Assembly: GCF_001721645.1 (NCBI RefSeq) | Contig: NZ_CP017141.1 | Span: 6,262,001 to 6,326,000, forward strand | Length of the DNA: 64,000 nucleotides | Direction: 5' to 3' | Origin: Pedobacter steynii | Lineage (GTDB): Bacteria > Bacteroidota > Bacteroidia > Sphingobacteriales > Sphingobacteriaceae | Shown: one piece after another, positions 1-9,015 of the stretch | How the letters are laid out: every line of letters starts with the position of its first letter | How positions within the stretch are numbered: position 1 is the first letter of the stretch | The notes under the pieces: model-generated | Seen by the model: only the letters and a program-made list of their open reading frames with translations | Databases searched by the model: none | What the model was told of the DNA's origin: nothing | Program-made: the position numbers and the translations under genes

Positions 1-407
1 TTACTCCATGCATATCCTATTGCAGGAGAATAAAGGAAAGAAGTACCGGAGTTTTTTGTCACACCAAAGGCAGCGCCAATCTCGCCAAGACCATATAAGC
101 CAGAACCACTCTGATCAAAAAACACTTTTACCCCAGCTTTAACAGGGATATATCCATAATCAGGGATATCTACATTATTTATTGTTTTTCCTAAAAAGTG
201 CGTATAACCCGTTGTTACCGGAATAGACACTTGTTTGGAAACGTCAAATTGCATTCTTGCATCGGCGCCAATTGCGAAATTATAACCATCGCTGGTTGGT
301 ACACCTAAATTAACACCTACACCAAGTTTTTGCGCATTAACATCCGTACTTAAAAATAAAGCCACTGCAGCTACTGCCGAGGCTATAAAGGTTGTAGACT
401 TTTTCAT
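1..407 (-). CDS. Outer-membrane beta-barrel protein, 3' end missing
   Basis: The frame is open from an ATG at 407 to the window edge, so only the first 135 or so residues are present. They begin with a Sec signal peptide (MKKSTTFIASAVAAVALFLS) and a likely signal-peptidase cut after VNA, before QK. The mature part alternates short hydrophobic strands with glycine-rich turns (GVGVNLGVPTSDGYNF; YGLGEIGAAFGV), the pattern of a small porin-like or OmpW/PorT-like barrel of Bacteroidota. It starts 44 bases after the miaA stop and could share that transcript or have its own promoter. The substrate or role cannot be told from this fragment. The class is likely; the family is not fixed. Confidence 0.7.
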   Translation of the reverse strand, partial: MKKSTTFIASAVAAVALFLSTDVNAQKLGVGVNLGVPTSDGYNFAIGADARMQFDVSKQVSIPVTTGYTHFLGKTINNVDIPDYGYIPVKAGVKVFFDQSGSGLYGLGEIGAAFGVTKNSGTSFLYSPAIGYAWS

Positions 408-451
408 GCCTAGGTCATTACAAAATGCATGCCATCGGCTTTTTTATATAC

Positions 452-1384
452 TTAGAGTCCCTTTCGATGAATATAAGCACCTAAAACCTGGCTAAATAGC
501 TGATCAGAGTCCTGATCGGTGTCGAACCAATGAATAACGACTCCATCCTTTTCCATTTTCCTGAAAAAAGTCATCTGACGCTTTGCAAACTGACATATTG
601 CAGTTCCGAGCTGTACCTTCAACTCCGTATAACTTAGGGTCCCCGATAAATAGGCTACAACGAATTTATACTCTAAACCATAAAAAGTAAGCACCTCCGG
701 GTCCACTCCACTTTCGAGTAAAGTCTCTACCTCCCCGATCATTCCTTCTTCCAGTCTGAGCTCCATTCTCTGGAGAATCCTTTTCCTGCGTAAGCTCACA
801 TCAGAAGTCAGCCCCACGACAAAAGGTTTGATTAAAGGCCTTTTTACCGAGACCAGTTCATGATGACTTAAATATTCTGCAATCTCTATTGCCCTGATCA
901 ATCGCTTAAATGAAGAAAGGTCGGCATGCTGCGTTAGTACCGCCGGATAACCTTTCAGAAGCTCCCTTAAATCCGCAATATCTTTCAACCTTAATTCTTC
1001 CCTCAATGGCTCATTCACCGGGATTGCAGTATACTCATGGTCCTGAAAAATGCTGTGTACGTACATCCCTGTACCCCCGCAAAGGACAGGTAGAATTTTC
1101 TTTACTGTCAGTGCTTCAAAGACCTGATAAAAATCTTCTTTGAACTCATTGACATTGTATTTTTCTCCTGCTGCCCTGATATTGATCAGATGATAAGGAA
1201 TTTGTTTACCATTGATCTTATATTCTTTAAGGTCTTTTCCAGTACCAATGTCCATACCTCTAAATACCTGCCTGCTGTCGGCACTGATCAGTTCTCCATG
1301 AAGAGCCTCAGCAAGCCTTACTGCAAGTTTGGTTTTTCCGGAAGCTGTAGGGCCTAATATGACCAGTAGTGGATGCTGCTCCAT
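452..1384 (-). CDS. miaA: tRNA dimethylallyltransferase
   Basis: Transfers a dimethylallyl group from DMAPP to N6 of adenine-37 in tRNAs reading codons that begin with U, in the cytoplasm. The P-loop GPTASGKT lies at residues 11-18, followed by the family motif DSRQVFRGMDIGTGK near residue 36. The C-terminal part carries the tRNA-binding region (FYGLEYKF; CQFAKRQMTFFRK). At 310 residues the length is normal for MiaA. Its ATG directly abuts the stop of the upstream gene, so it is the last of three tightly packed minus-strand genes. Identification is secure. Confidence 0.97.
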   Translation of the reverse strand: MEQHPLLVILGPTASGKTKLAVRLAEALHGELISADSRQVFRGMDIGTGKDLKEYKINGKQIPYHLINIRAAGEKYNVNEFKEDFYQVFEALTVKKILPVLCGGTGMYVHSIFQDHEYTAIPVNEPLREELRLKDIADLRELLKGYPAVLTQHADLSSFKRLIRAIEIAEYLSHHELVSVKRPLIKPFVVGLTSDVSLRRKRILQRMELRLEEGMIGEVETLLESGVDPEVLTFYGLEYKFVVAYLSGTLSYTELKVQLGTAICQFAKRQMTFFRKMEKDGVVIHWFDTDQDSDQLFSQVLGAYIHRKGL

Positions 1385-2224
1385 TTAAAAGTATAATATG
1401 TATTTTAAATTTCCGGTGTTAAAAACCCGTATATAATCATTTTCCAGAAGAAATTGTTGCTGCTCTTCCTTAGCCATTTCTTTCATTGCGGATTGAAGTG
1501 GTATGGGCAGACGATGCGTAAAAACTCTTTTATCGTCTTTTCTGTTTAACCAGATGTCTACCGCAGGAGATTCCTTTACCAGTTTAAAACCCGATAAATC
1601 ATATGCATTTCCCAACGACCAGTCTTTATCTGCATAGCTCATGAGGTCATTCGGTTGAACCAGGTTAATAAAGTGCTTCAGTAATTTACTGAATCCACCA
1701 GTAACGGTATAACCAATCAAGCTGGCAAAACGGATCAGTTCATAAGAACGGTAATCTGCAGCGATTCTGTTCATTGGCCTTCCTCCACTGAATAAAGCGA
1801 CTGCAACCATCTGCCCATCGATATCCAGTGCAAATTTATATCTGGCCTTTGCCGAGGCCTGCAAATGATTTTCTTCCAGGAACTCATCGGCCTCTGCCTG
1901 GTTGATCACCAGCACCTTTGCTTTACGCCCATGAAGGGTTTTATTCTGTCCCAGAATCGAAGCTATCCTACCCAGCACCTGATTTCGTCTGGTTTTCCAG
2001 ATGTCTTCCCATAAATGAACAAGGTAAATGTTTTTCTTTTGACAGTCCGTTTGAAGATCGATCAGTTTTTCAGGATCAACATTGTTTTGTAAGGACACCA
2101 TATTGATCGCTACCTGCCCTTTATCCAGCAAAACCAGTCTATCTTCCCCTTCTTTAAAGGCAATGCCCTTTTCCTGTAATGCGGCAACAAAATTCAATTG
2201 CCAGTCTGCTGTTATGCTACCCAA
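1385..2224 (-). CDS. Homing-endonuclease-like protein (Vsr-type N-terminus plus phage-type C-terminal domain)
   Basis: 279 residues. The N-terminal third (about 1-95) has the look of a PDDEXK/Vsr-like nuclease core: a predicted strand ending in IYLVHLWEDIW followed by a basic helix. From about residue 100 the sequence follows a pattern I know from phage Hef-like homing endonucleases and related mobile proteins: a strand, then EFLEENHLQ, then a short barrel, then YELIRFASLIGYTVTGGFSK and SYADKDWSLGNAYDLSGFKL. That C-terminal region resembles an acetyltransferase-like fold. It sits in an operon-like group, overlapping the upstream gene by 13 bases and abutting miaA. No intron or phage genes are nearby, so it may be domesticated. 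The function is unproven. Confidence 0.5.
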   Translation of the reverse strand: MGSITADWQLNFVAALQEKGIAFKEGEDRLVLLDKGQVAINMVSLQNNVDPEKLIDLQTDCQKKNIYLVHLWEDIWKTRRNQVLGRIASILGQNKTLHGRKAKVLVINQAEADEFLEENHLQASAKARYKFALDIDGQMVAVALFSGGRPMNRIAADYRSYELIRFASLIGYTVTGGFSKLLKHFINLVQPNDLMSYADKDWSLGNAYDLSGFKLVKESPAVDIWLNRKDDKRVFTHRLPIPLQSAMKEMAKEEQQQFLLENDYIRVFNTGNLKYILYF

Positions 2225-2598
2225 CCTTTTTCCTTATATAATTTATATCCCTCTGCCAATGCGCTTTCGATCATTGACAGGAGTTCTTCATCCAGCTGTT
2301 TGATATGAAAGCAGGATTTTCCCTTTAACAATTTCAACAACTTCGGATCAAAAACGGCTTTCATATCCGGTTCTGCATAAACCGGCATATAATAAAAACC
2401 GACATGGCCCTTTTGAATCACCACACTGGCAAAAAATACTTCTGTTCTTTTGCGACCTTCGATCACGACGTTTTTATCACTCCACAATTCATATGCGGTT
2501 TCACTATTCAGGCGATTGCTGAATCCTAAAGTTGCATAAGGCTGCAATGCGGCCCTGATGGTTTGAAATATTTCTACAAAATCCGTTTTCATGAGCAT
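2212..2598 (-). CDS. DUF1801-like small protein
   Basis: About 129 residues from the preferred ATG (MLMKTDF...). The pattern with GHVGFYYMPVY in the middle and a C-terminal LKGKSCFHIKQLDEELL resembles the DUF1801/YdhG group, small single-domain proteins of unclear function often related to the CyaY/frataxin-like fold. An upstream ATG at 2649 would add 17 residues with no family resemblance. A downstream ATG at 2592 is equally possible. It overlaps the start of the next gene by 13 bases, which suggests coupled translation in an operon with miaA. The family assignment is moderate; the function is unknown. Confidence 0.55.
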   Translation of the reverse strand: MLMKTDFVEIFQTIRAALQPYATLGFSNRLNSETAYELWSDKNVVIEGRKRTEVFFASVVIQKGHVGFYYMPVYAEPDMKAVFDPKLLKLLKGKSCFHIKQLDEELLSMIESALAEGYKLYKEKGWVA

Positions 2599-2864
2599 AA
2601 GGTTTATTTCAATAACAGGTTTTCTCAGGTATTGTTTATCACTCCTCAATAGAAAATAATAAAATCAGCGCACATCATGAATTAATACGTAAAAATACAG
2701 AAAATAAGGGAAAGATGAAGGTCGTCAAGATATGCTTCGGACATTGAACTGCATCTTTCAGCGCTCGGTTGTATCTTCAAAGAAATCCTGAAGAAATGTC
2801 GTTTAGAACCCAACGTAAGCAAAGCTGATTTCCGAACAGCTAAGCTATATCAGAGCAACTCGGG

Positions 2865-3941
2865 CTAATCAAGAAACCATTTAGAGGAAGGATAGGATTT
2901 ATCCAAGATCAAAGGTTCTCCCAGCATGGGTGTGGTTAGCTGAACCCCTTCTTCCTCTGCCTTTTTAACGGCCCTCATAATGGGTTCATTCCAATCGTGA
3001 GTGGCCAGTGTAAACTTACCCCAATGTACCGGAAGAAGAACTTTTGCTTTTAAATCTATAGCTGCCTGTACGGTTTGTTCCGGAAACATATGAATGAGTG
3101 GCCAATGCACATTGTACTGCCCGCATTCCAGAATGGCAAGATCAAAAGGACCATATTGTTCCCCGTCCTCTTTAAAATGGGTATCATAACCGGAATCACC
3201 ACCAAGGTATAATTTATGTTGAGCAGTCTGCAGGATGAAAGCGGACCATAACGATTGATTTCGTTTAAACTTCCTTCCCGAAAAATGACGGGCAGTTCTT
3301 GCCAGAAACTTCAATCCGTTCAGCTCCTTTTCTTCTCCCCAGGCCAATTCAGTTATTTTATCCGTAGGAACTCCCCAGCGTTCCAAATGCGCGCCTACCC
3401 CTATAGAGGTCATGAAATGTCTAGTTTTATTTTTCAGTTTAAGTATACTCTGATAGTCAAGGTGATCATAATGGTCATGACTGATCAGTATCAGGTCCAG
3501 TGCAGGAAAGTCCTCTGCTTTGACAAAATCTGTGCCTTCATAATTCTTTGTTCCGATAAAAGAGAAAGGAGAAGTTCTTGAACTGAATACCGGATCAACC
3601 AGGATCCGCATACTATCTACCTGCAACAGATAAGAAGAATGCCCGAACCAGGTAACTTTTATGCCCTCAACCTCGGAAAAATCCGGTGTCAGAAAAGGAA
3701 GTGCCTTTTTAGGTCTCCCGTTTTTATTTCCTTTGAGCATACCAAGGATGATGTCCCAGTAACTGACCCCCTCCGGCAAGGTTGGAGTTAAAGACCGGTT
3801 CGTCAATTCCCCTTGCCCGTAATTCTGAAGGGTTTTAATTTTTGTAAGCCGTTGCTGCTCCGGCAAGCTTCCGAAGACCGGTAAGTTTAGCGTCCATAAA
3901 CTAAACCCGATCAATACCGCAATAACTATCACCACATACAT
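2865..3941 (-). CDS. Membrane-anchored MBL-fold hydrolase, NAPE-PLD/UlaG-like
   Basis: A metallo-beta-lactamase-fold hydrolase of 358 residues. The N-terminus (VIVIAVLIGFSLWTLNLPVF) is a hydrophobic anchor or uncleaved signal, so the enzyme probably faces the periplasm. After about residue 90 come WFGHSSYLLQ, the metal motif HDHYDHLD, a later GGDSGYD and PVHWGKF, the arrangement of the NAPE-hydrolysing phospholipase D and UlaG-like branch. Metal ligands appear complete. It is the last gene of the minus-strand group that begins with kynU, 18 bases after topB. The substrate, perhaps a phospholipid or a cyclic phosphoester, cannot be read from sequence. Confidence 0.85.
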   Translation of the reverse strand: MYVVIVIAVLIGFSLWTLNLPVFGSLPEQQRLTKIKTLQNYGQGELTNRSLTPTLPEGVSYWDIILGMLKGNKNGRPKKALPFLTPDFSEVEGIKVTWFGHSSYLLQVDSMRILVDPVFSSRTSPFSFIGTKNYEGTDFVKAEDFPALDLILISHDHYDHLDYQSILKLKNKTRHFMTSIGVGAHLERWGVPTDKITELAWGEEKELNGLKFLARTARHFSGRKFKRNQSLWSAFILQTAQHKLYLGGDSGYDTHFKEDGEQYGPFDLAILECGQYNVHWPLIHMFPEQTVQAAIDLKAKVLLPVHWGKFTLATHDWNEPIMRAVKKAEEEGVQLTTPMLGEPLILDKSYPSSKWFLD

Positions 3942-3959
3942 AGGTCGCTTTATTAAATT

Positions 3960-5831
3960 TTATGATGCTGCAGGCGTTTCTGCAGATTTTTCTTCCTTCG
4001 TCGGACTTAGCTTTGCAGCCAGGCCATTCCCTGCCAGCAACATCTCATGCGTAATCGCCTTAGTATACTCCGTGATTTCTGCTTTAAAGTCAGCCACTGA
4101 AGCACCCGAACGGATCTCTTCCAGGCGTTTCTCCCATTGTCCGGTCAGTTCCGCCTGAGCAATTTTCTGGTCTTTCACCACATCGTATACTGCAAGTCCT
4201 TTTGCAGTCGGCACCAGGTTTCTCTTTTCACGCAGGATATACTCTCTGTTGATCAGGGTCTCGATAATCGAAGCCCTTGTTGCCGGAGTGCCCAGCCCAC
4301 TATCTTTCATGGCATAGCGCAGTTCTTCATCCTCTATGTCTTTACCTGAGGTCTCCAGTGCCTTAAGCAGCGAAGCTTCATTATACATTGGTTTAGGTTT
4401 GGTCTGTTTTTCCAGAAAGGCTTTATTAACTACCGGCAATTCCTCTCCTTTTTTCACTTTTGGTAAAGAAGGGTTTTCTTCATCTTTCTTTTCTTCATCA
4501 CTTTCATTGAATACCGACCTCCATCCTGCGGACCGGATTACAGTTCCATTCGCGATAAACAGCGAACCGGACTCTATGGATATCTTGGTGATCTCTTTCA
4601 CACATTCTTCATGGAAGGCTTCCAGCATACGACCTACCACCATATCATAAATGGCCTGCTTATCTCCGCTTAGCTGATATGCAGACTCACCTGTAGGCAG
4701 AATTGCATGGTGATCCGTCACTTTCTTGGCGTTAACGCTTCTCTTGTTCAGCTTTGCCGTAGTCAGGAACTCTGCCTGTTTACCAAAATCCTTATGGTCT
4801 TTTAATTTGTCAATCAGATTTGGAACCCCCGCAAATACATCATCTCCAATATAACGGCTGCCAGTACGCGGATAAGTAACCAGCTTACTCTCATACAAGC
4901 CCTGTAACAGACTAAGCGTCTGATCGGCAGTAAATCCCTTACGTTTATTTGCTTCCTGCTGTAAACTACTTAAATCATGCAATAGCGGGGGCGGTTCTTT
5001 TCTCGGCTTCGCTTCAACGCTGATGATTTTACCACCATTAGGAAAACCGGAATCCACATCCTCAATTTTATCAAATAGCTCCTGAGCTTCTTCCTTTTTG
5101 TTAAAATTGTTTACAGAAACTGCTTTAAACAGCTGCCCGTCTTTATCCAGCTGAATGGCCAGCTGATAATACGTTTGCGGAACAAAGTTTTTGATTTCCA
5201 GAAAACGAGAGCAGATCATGGCCAGAGTAGGCGTTTGCACCCTTCCCAACGACAATACTGAACGGTTTCCGGCGGAGATGCTCAAAGCCTGGGTGGCGTT
5301 CATTCCAACCAGCCAGTCGGACTCTGACCTGCAATGTGCAGAGTTGAACAAGGTATCGTAATCCGTACCCGGTTTCAGGTTTCTGAACCCCTCTTTAATT
5401 GCTTCATCAGTCTGCGAAGAGATCCACAGCCGCTTAAAAGGCTTTTTACATTTCAGGAAATAGTAAATATAGCGGAAGATCAATTCGCCTTCCCTCCCGG
5501 CATCCGTAGCCACTATAATCTCCGTAGCCTCATCAAAAAGCATTTTAATGGTATCCAGTTGTTTCCTTACCCCCGGATCTTCCACCAAACCGTCTTTCGT
5601 TTTAATCTTACGGATCGCCAATTTGAATTTTTTAGGCAGCATCGGCAAATGTTGCCTTCTCCAGCCGATAAAACCATATTCCTGTGGTGGAGCCAATTGA
5701 AGTAAATGCCCAAAGGCCCAGGTAAAAGAATACCCGTTTCCTTCAATATATCCATCTTTTCTTGTCGTAGCACCGAAGACTTTCGCCAACTCACGCCCTA
5801 CAGAGGGCTTTTCTGCAATTACAATCTTCAT
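3960..5831 (-). CDS. topB: DNA topoisomerase III (type IA)
   Basis: Type IA topoisomerase that passes single strands and decatenates DNA, probably acting with a RecQ-type helicase. The TOPRIM domain starts with VIAEKPSVGRELAKVFGA and contains DAGREGELIFR. The catalytic tyrosine is Tyr320 in LVTYPRTGSRY. The later LGTPATRASIIETL and a lysine-rich tail are typical. At 623 residues it is slightly short of the usual Escherichia coli-type length and has no zinc fingers, which is normal for TopB as opposed to TopA. It lies two bases after the histone-deacetylase-like gene in a tightly packed operon. Confidence 0.95.
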   Translation of the reverse strand: MKIVIAEKPSVGRELAKVFGATTRKDGYIEGNGYSFTWAFGHLLQLAPPQEYGFIGWRRQHLPMLPKKFKLAIRKIKTKDGLVEDPGVRKQLDTIKMLFDEATEIIVATDAGREGELIFRYIYYFLKCKKPFKRLWISSQTDEAIKEGFRNLKPGTDYDTLFNSAHCRSESDWLVGMNATQALSISAGNRSVLSLGRVQTPTLAMICSRFLEIKNFVPQTYYQLAIQLDKDGQLFKAVSVNNFNKKEEAQELFDKIEDVDSGFPNGGKIISVEAKPRKEPPPLLHDLSSLQQEANKRKGFTADQTLSLLQGLYESKLVTYPRTGSRYIGDDVFAGVPNLIDKLKDHKDFGKQAEFLTTAKLNKRSVNAKKVTDHHAILPTGESAYQLSGDKQAIYDMVVGRMLEAFHEECVKEITKISIESGSLFIANGTVIRSAGWRSVFNESDEEKKDEENPSLPKVKKGEELPVVNKAFLEKQTKPKPMYNEASLLKALETSGKDIEDEELRYAMKDSGLGTPATRASIIETLINREYILREKRNLVPTAKGLAVYDVVKDQKIAQAELTGQWEKRLEEIRSGASVADFKAEITEYTKAITHEMLLAGNGLAAKLSPTKEEKSAETPAAS

Positions 5832-5833
5832 AA

Positions 5834-6733
5834 TTATTCAAAAATATCTAAACCGATTTTAAATGTATTACAATGTGCATCTACAATATCCTTAATGTTT
5901 GGAGAATAGCCCCCACCCATACTTACTTGTACGGGTAGGCCGTTGTATTTACAAAATTGCAATACCTTCCTGTCCCGCTCTTTACAACCCTCTTTTGATA
6001 AAGCCAGCTTTCCAAGCTTATCACTTTCCAGTACGTCTACCCCTGACAGGTAGAATACAAAGTCAGGCTGATGTGCTAAAAGTAAAGGAAGTGTTTCTTC
6101 CAGTTTATCCAAAAACTGTTCATCAGCAAGCCCCTCTTCCAGAGGGATATCCAGGTCTGATGTTTCCTTTCTGAAGGGAAAATTCTTATCCCCATGCATA
6201 GAAAACGTAAATACCCGGGGTTCCTTATAAAAAATTTCTGCCGTTCCATTTCCCTGATGAACATCTAAATCTATAATTAAGATTTTCGAAGACAGTCCAT
6301 TGTGCAGCAGGTAATTTGCAGCAATTGCCTGATCGTTTAACAAGCAAAAGCCTTCTCCCCAATTGCTTCCGGCATGATGTGTTCCTCCTGCTACGTTAAA
6401 GGCAATTCCATTTGCTTTAGCATGCAATGCCCCGTCAATCGTTCCCTGAGCAATTCTCCTTTCCCTTTCCAGCAATTGCGCCGTTAACGGAAAACCAATT
6501 CGTCTTTGTTCCCTTTCTGGAAGTGTTAAATCGCTGAGTTGTTCCCAGTACCCCCGATTATGACTTAACAAAACCACCTCTTCCAAAACCTCTTCCGGAG
6601 AGAACAAATTCGAAGTGCTAATTACCCCTTCATACAGCAGTTGCTCCGGGATCAGTTCATATTTGATCATCGGAAAGCGATGTCCTTTGGGCAAAGGGTG
6701 TGCAAACAAATTATGCCAGGCAATCTTAACCAT
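5834..6733 (-). CDS. Histone-deacetylase-family zinc amidohydrolase
   Basis: 299 residues of the HDAC/acetoin-utilisation/acetylpolyamine amidohydrolase superfamily. The catalytic His-His pair is in GGTHHAG, and zinc ligands are visible in IIDLDVHQGNGTAEIF (Asp and His) and LSGVDVLESDKLG (Asp). The glycine-rich loop MGGGYSP carries the region of the usual catalytic Tyr. In bacteria such enzymes deacetylate small amines, proteins or similar amides. Here the gene is packed between a bestrophin-like gene and topB downstream of kynU, so a role on an N-acyl metabolite is possible but is only inference from position. Confidence 0.85.
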   Translation of the reverse strand: MVKIAWHNLFAHPLPKGHRFPMIKYELIPEQLLYEGVISTSNLFSPEEVLEEVVLLSHNRGYWEQLSDLTLPEREQRRIGFPLTAQLLERERRIAQGTIDGALHAKANGIAFNVAGGTHHAGSNWGEGFCLLNDQAIAANYLLHNGLSSKILIIDLDVHQGNGTAEIFYKEPRVFTFSMHGDKNFPFRKETSDLDIPLEEGLADEQFLDKLEETLPLLLAHQPDFVFYLSGVDVLESDKLGKLALSKEGCKERDRKVLQFCKYNGLPVQVSMGGGYSPNIKDIVDAHCNTFKIGLDIFE

Positions 6734-7594
6734 TTATTTCAGGATCTCTCCTACATGTTTTTCTATATTATTACAGATCTCATCTACCGGCAGATCATTG
6801 GCATCCAAACCAAAAGGGTCTTCAATCTCTTCTGCAATCAACTCCAAACTGGCGAGCACATACAAGATAAAAGGCACGATAGGCACCACAAAATACCCCA
6901 GACTAAACACCCATCCAAAAGGAAGAGTAATCACATAGATGAAGAGAAATTTCTTAATAAAAGCGCTGTAAGAATAAGGAATTGGCGTTCGCTTAATCCG
7001 CTCACAACCACCGCAGATATCAGTAAACTGCTGAACATCTGCATTAAGTATAATCAATTGTTCCTGGCTGATCTTTCCACTTGCCTGAAGGTCAAAAATT
7101 CTCGTGGAAATACTCGTTGCAACCTGGTTTGGAATGTGTTTTCCTCCATCAACTTCGATCAGTAAACTGTTCTTTCCAAAGTACTGTTTTTCCCTTAAAT
7201 GCTCTTTTAAAGCAAACGCATATTTAGGGATGGCATAGTCAAAAAATTCATTATCCTCTTTAGCCATTCTCAAGGCCTTGATTTTTATAGCAAAATTTCT
7301 GCTTACATTGGTTAGTGCACCCAGCAACCTTCGGCCTTCCCACCACCTGTCGTATGAGGTATTGGTACGGAAAACCAGCAACATGGAAATCACAAAGCCC
7401 AACAGACTATGCATCATTCCTATATTCTTTACATAAGAACTGTCTGAAAGTTTCAGGTAATTTAGTTCCAGATAAGCGATGGCCCCTGAAAAGAGGGCTA
7501 CACTAATCATCAATGGCCATAATTTTCTGAAGGTATCTGCTTTATCAAAATGAAAGATAAAGGTGATCCAGTCTTTCGGGTTATAGTGGATCAT
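6734..7594 (-). CDS. Bestrophin-like anion channel (UPF0187)
   Basis: 286 residues with several membrane helices: two near the N-terminus (PLMISVALFSGAIAYLEL and MMHSLLGFVISMLLVFRTN), then a cytoplasmic helical region, then a hydrophobic C-terminal pair (FLFIYVITLPFGWVFSLG; PIVPFILYVLASLELIA). The pattern FRTNTSYDRWWEGRRLLG and IEDPFGLDANDLP is the hallmark of the bacterial bestrophin homologues, pentameric ion channels of the inner membrane. Its ATG overlaps the kynU stop by four bases and its stop abuts the next gene, so it is part of one operon. Ion selectivity is not known from sequence. Confidence 0.88.
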   Translation of the reverse strand: MIHYNPKDWITFIFHFDKADTFRKLWPLMISVALFSGAIAYLELNYLKLSDSSYVKNIGMMHSLLGFVISMLLVFRTNTSYDRWWEGRRLLGALTNVSRNFAIKIKALRMAKEDNEFFDYAIPKYAFALKEHLREKQYFGKNSLLIEVDGGKHIPNQVATSISTRIFDLQASGKISQEQLIILNADVQQFTDICGGCERIKRTPIPYSYSAFIKKFLFIYVITLPFGWVFSLGYFVVPIVPFILYVLASLELIAEEIEDPFGLDANDLPVDEICNNIEKHVGEILK

Positions 7595-8880
7595 GAGCGC
7601 AACTCCTTACTTATCTTTAGCATCAGATCTGCACATAGAAATACATCTTCAAAAGAATTATACATCGGGACAGGGCTTAGACGGATTACGTTAGGCTCCC
7701 TCCAGTCGCCCAACACATGGCGTGCTACCAATTGCTGAAAAACTTCCTTTCCATTCTGTTTTGCAATGATAGAAACCTGGGCGCCACGGTTCTTTTCCTC
7801 TGCAGGCGTAATGACTTTAAATTGCTCTTCTCCAAGCTCAGTATTCACTTCATTTATAAGGTAAATAAGGTAAGAAGTTAAAGTTTTACTTTTAGCTCTT
7901 AAGGGCTCAATAAACCCCGCTTTTTCAAAGGTTAACAGGGATGCATGATAGAGCGCCATAGGCATCACCTGGGTACAACTTACCTGCCAGCCATCGGCAC
8001 CCGCTTCAGGTACAAATCCCTTTTCCATTTTAAACCGCTGCTGTTCCTGATATCCCCACCATCCCGCAAAACGGTTCAGTGTCGTATCACCGAAATGCCG
8101 CTCATGAACAAAGATTCCACTGATTCCTCCGGGACCTGAATTCTGATATTTATAGGAGCACCAGCAGGCGAAATCTATGTTCCAGTCGTGCAACCACAAT
8201 GGAACATTTCCAGCTGCATGGGCAAGGTCAAAACCGACTATTGCACCCGCGGCATGACCTGCTTTGGTAATGGCTTCCATATCAAACCATTGTCCGGTGA
8301 AATAATTTACACCGCCAAACAATACCAATGCAATCTCTTCCCCATTTGCTTCAATCTCTGCGATGATATCTGCTGTTTCTAACGTATATGCTCCCGGCTT
8401 TGGAGTGACTTCAATAATTGCATCTTTGGGATCAAAGCCATGAAAACGAACCTGACTTTCAATGGCATACTGATCTGAAGGGAAAGCTCCGGCTTCCATA
8501 ATAATCTTGAAACGCCGGCCCTGGGGCTTGTAGAAACTAACCATCAAAAGATGGAGATTCACGGTCAGTGTATTCATCGGACAAACCTCTGCCGGAGATG
8601 CACCTACGATGGGCGCCATCAATCCTTTAAGCTCTTTATGGTAAAACATCCATGGGCTGTTTCCTTCGAACCAGCCTTCCACGGCAAGGTTTTCCCAATT
8701 GCTCAATTGCTGTCCCAACACTTCACGTGCTGCTTTAGGTTGCAACCCTAAAGAATTGCCACACAGATAAATAAAAGGCTTTCCATTTTGTTTCGGAAAC
8801 AAGAAATCGTTTCTCCTATCTGAAAGCGGATCTGCCTGATCCAGGCTTTTCGCAAAAGCTAAAGTGTTCTCAAATTTCAT
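7591..8880 (-). CDS. kynU: Kynureninase
   Basis: PLP enzyme that cleaves L-kynurenine (and 3-hydroxykynurenine) to anthranilate (or 3-hydroxyanthranilate) and alanine. The PLP lysine lies in CWCSYKYQNSGPGG, with the upstream cofactor-binding VGFDLAHAAGN. The preferred start at 8880 gives MKFENTLAF and about 429 residues, close to the family length. The ATG at 8940 adds 20 hydrophobic residues that do not fit a cytosolic enzyme. No other kynurenine-pathway gene is seen in the window, so the pathway genes must lie elsewhere. It heads the minus-strand operon that runs to 2865. Confidence 0.95.
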   Translation of the reverse strand: MKFENTLAFAKSLDQADPLSDRRNDFLFPKQNGKPFIYLCGNSLGLQPKAAREVLGQQLSNWENLAVEGWFEGNSPWMFYHKELKGLMAPIVGASPAEVCPMNTLTVNLHLLMVSFYKPQGRRFKIIMEAGAFPSDQYAIESQVRFHGFDPKDAIIEVTPKPGAYTLETADIIAEIEANGEEIALVLFGGVNYFTGQWFDMEAITKAGHAAGAIVGFDLAHAAGNVPLWLHDWNIDFACWCSYKYQNSGPGGISGIFVHERHFGDTTLNRFAGWWGYQEQQRFKMEKGFVPEAGADGWQVSCTQVMPMALYHASLLTFEKAGFIEPLRAKSKTLTSYLIYLINEVNTELGEEQFKVITPAEEKNRGAQVSIIAKQNGKEVFQQLVARHVLGDWREPNVIRLSPVPMYNSFEDVFLCADLMLKISKELRS

Positions 8881-8965
8881 TGTTTCAAATATCAATAAAA
8901 AAGGCAGATAAATAAACCGGACACCCGTTTTGTTATCCACAATCCCGTTCGAAGTACCCGAATAT

Positions 8966-8993
8966 AAAAAAGGCAGGGATCTACATACCTGCC
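8966..8993 (-). terminator. Rho-independent terminator after the DNA glycosylase gene
   Basis: Read on the minus strand, GGCAGG (8993-8988) and CCTGCC (8977-8972) form a 6-bp stem around a 10-base loop and are followed at once by a run of seven T residues. It lies 22 bases beyond the stop of the glycosylase gene and separates that transcript from kynU. Confidence 0.8.
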
Positions 8994-9015
8994 CCGTTTA
9001 ACTTTAGATCTAGAT

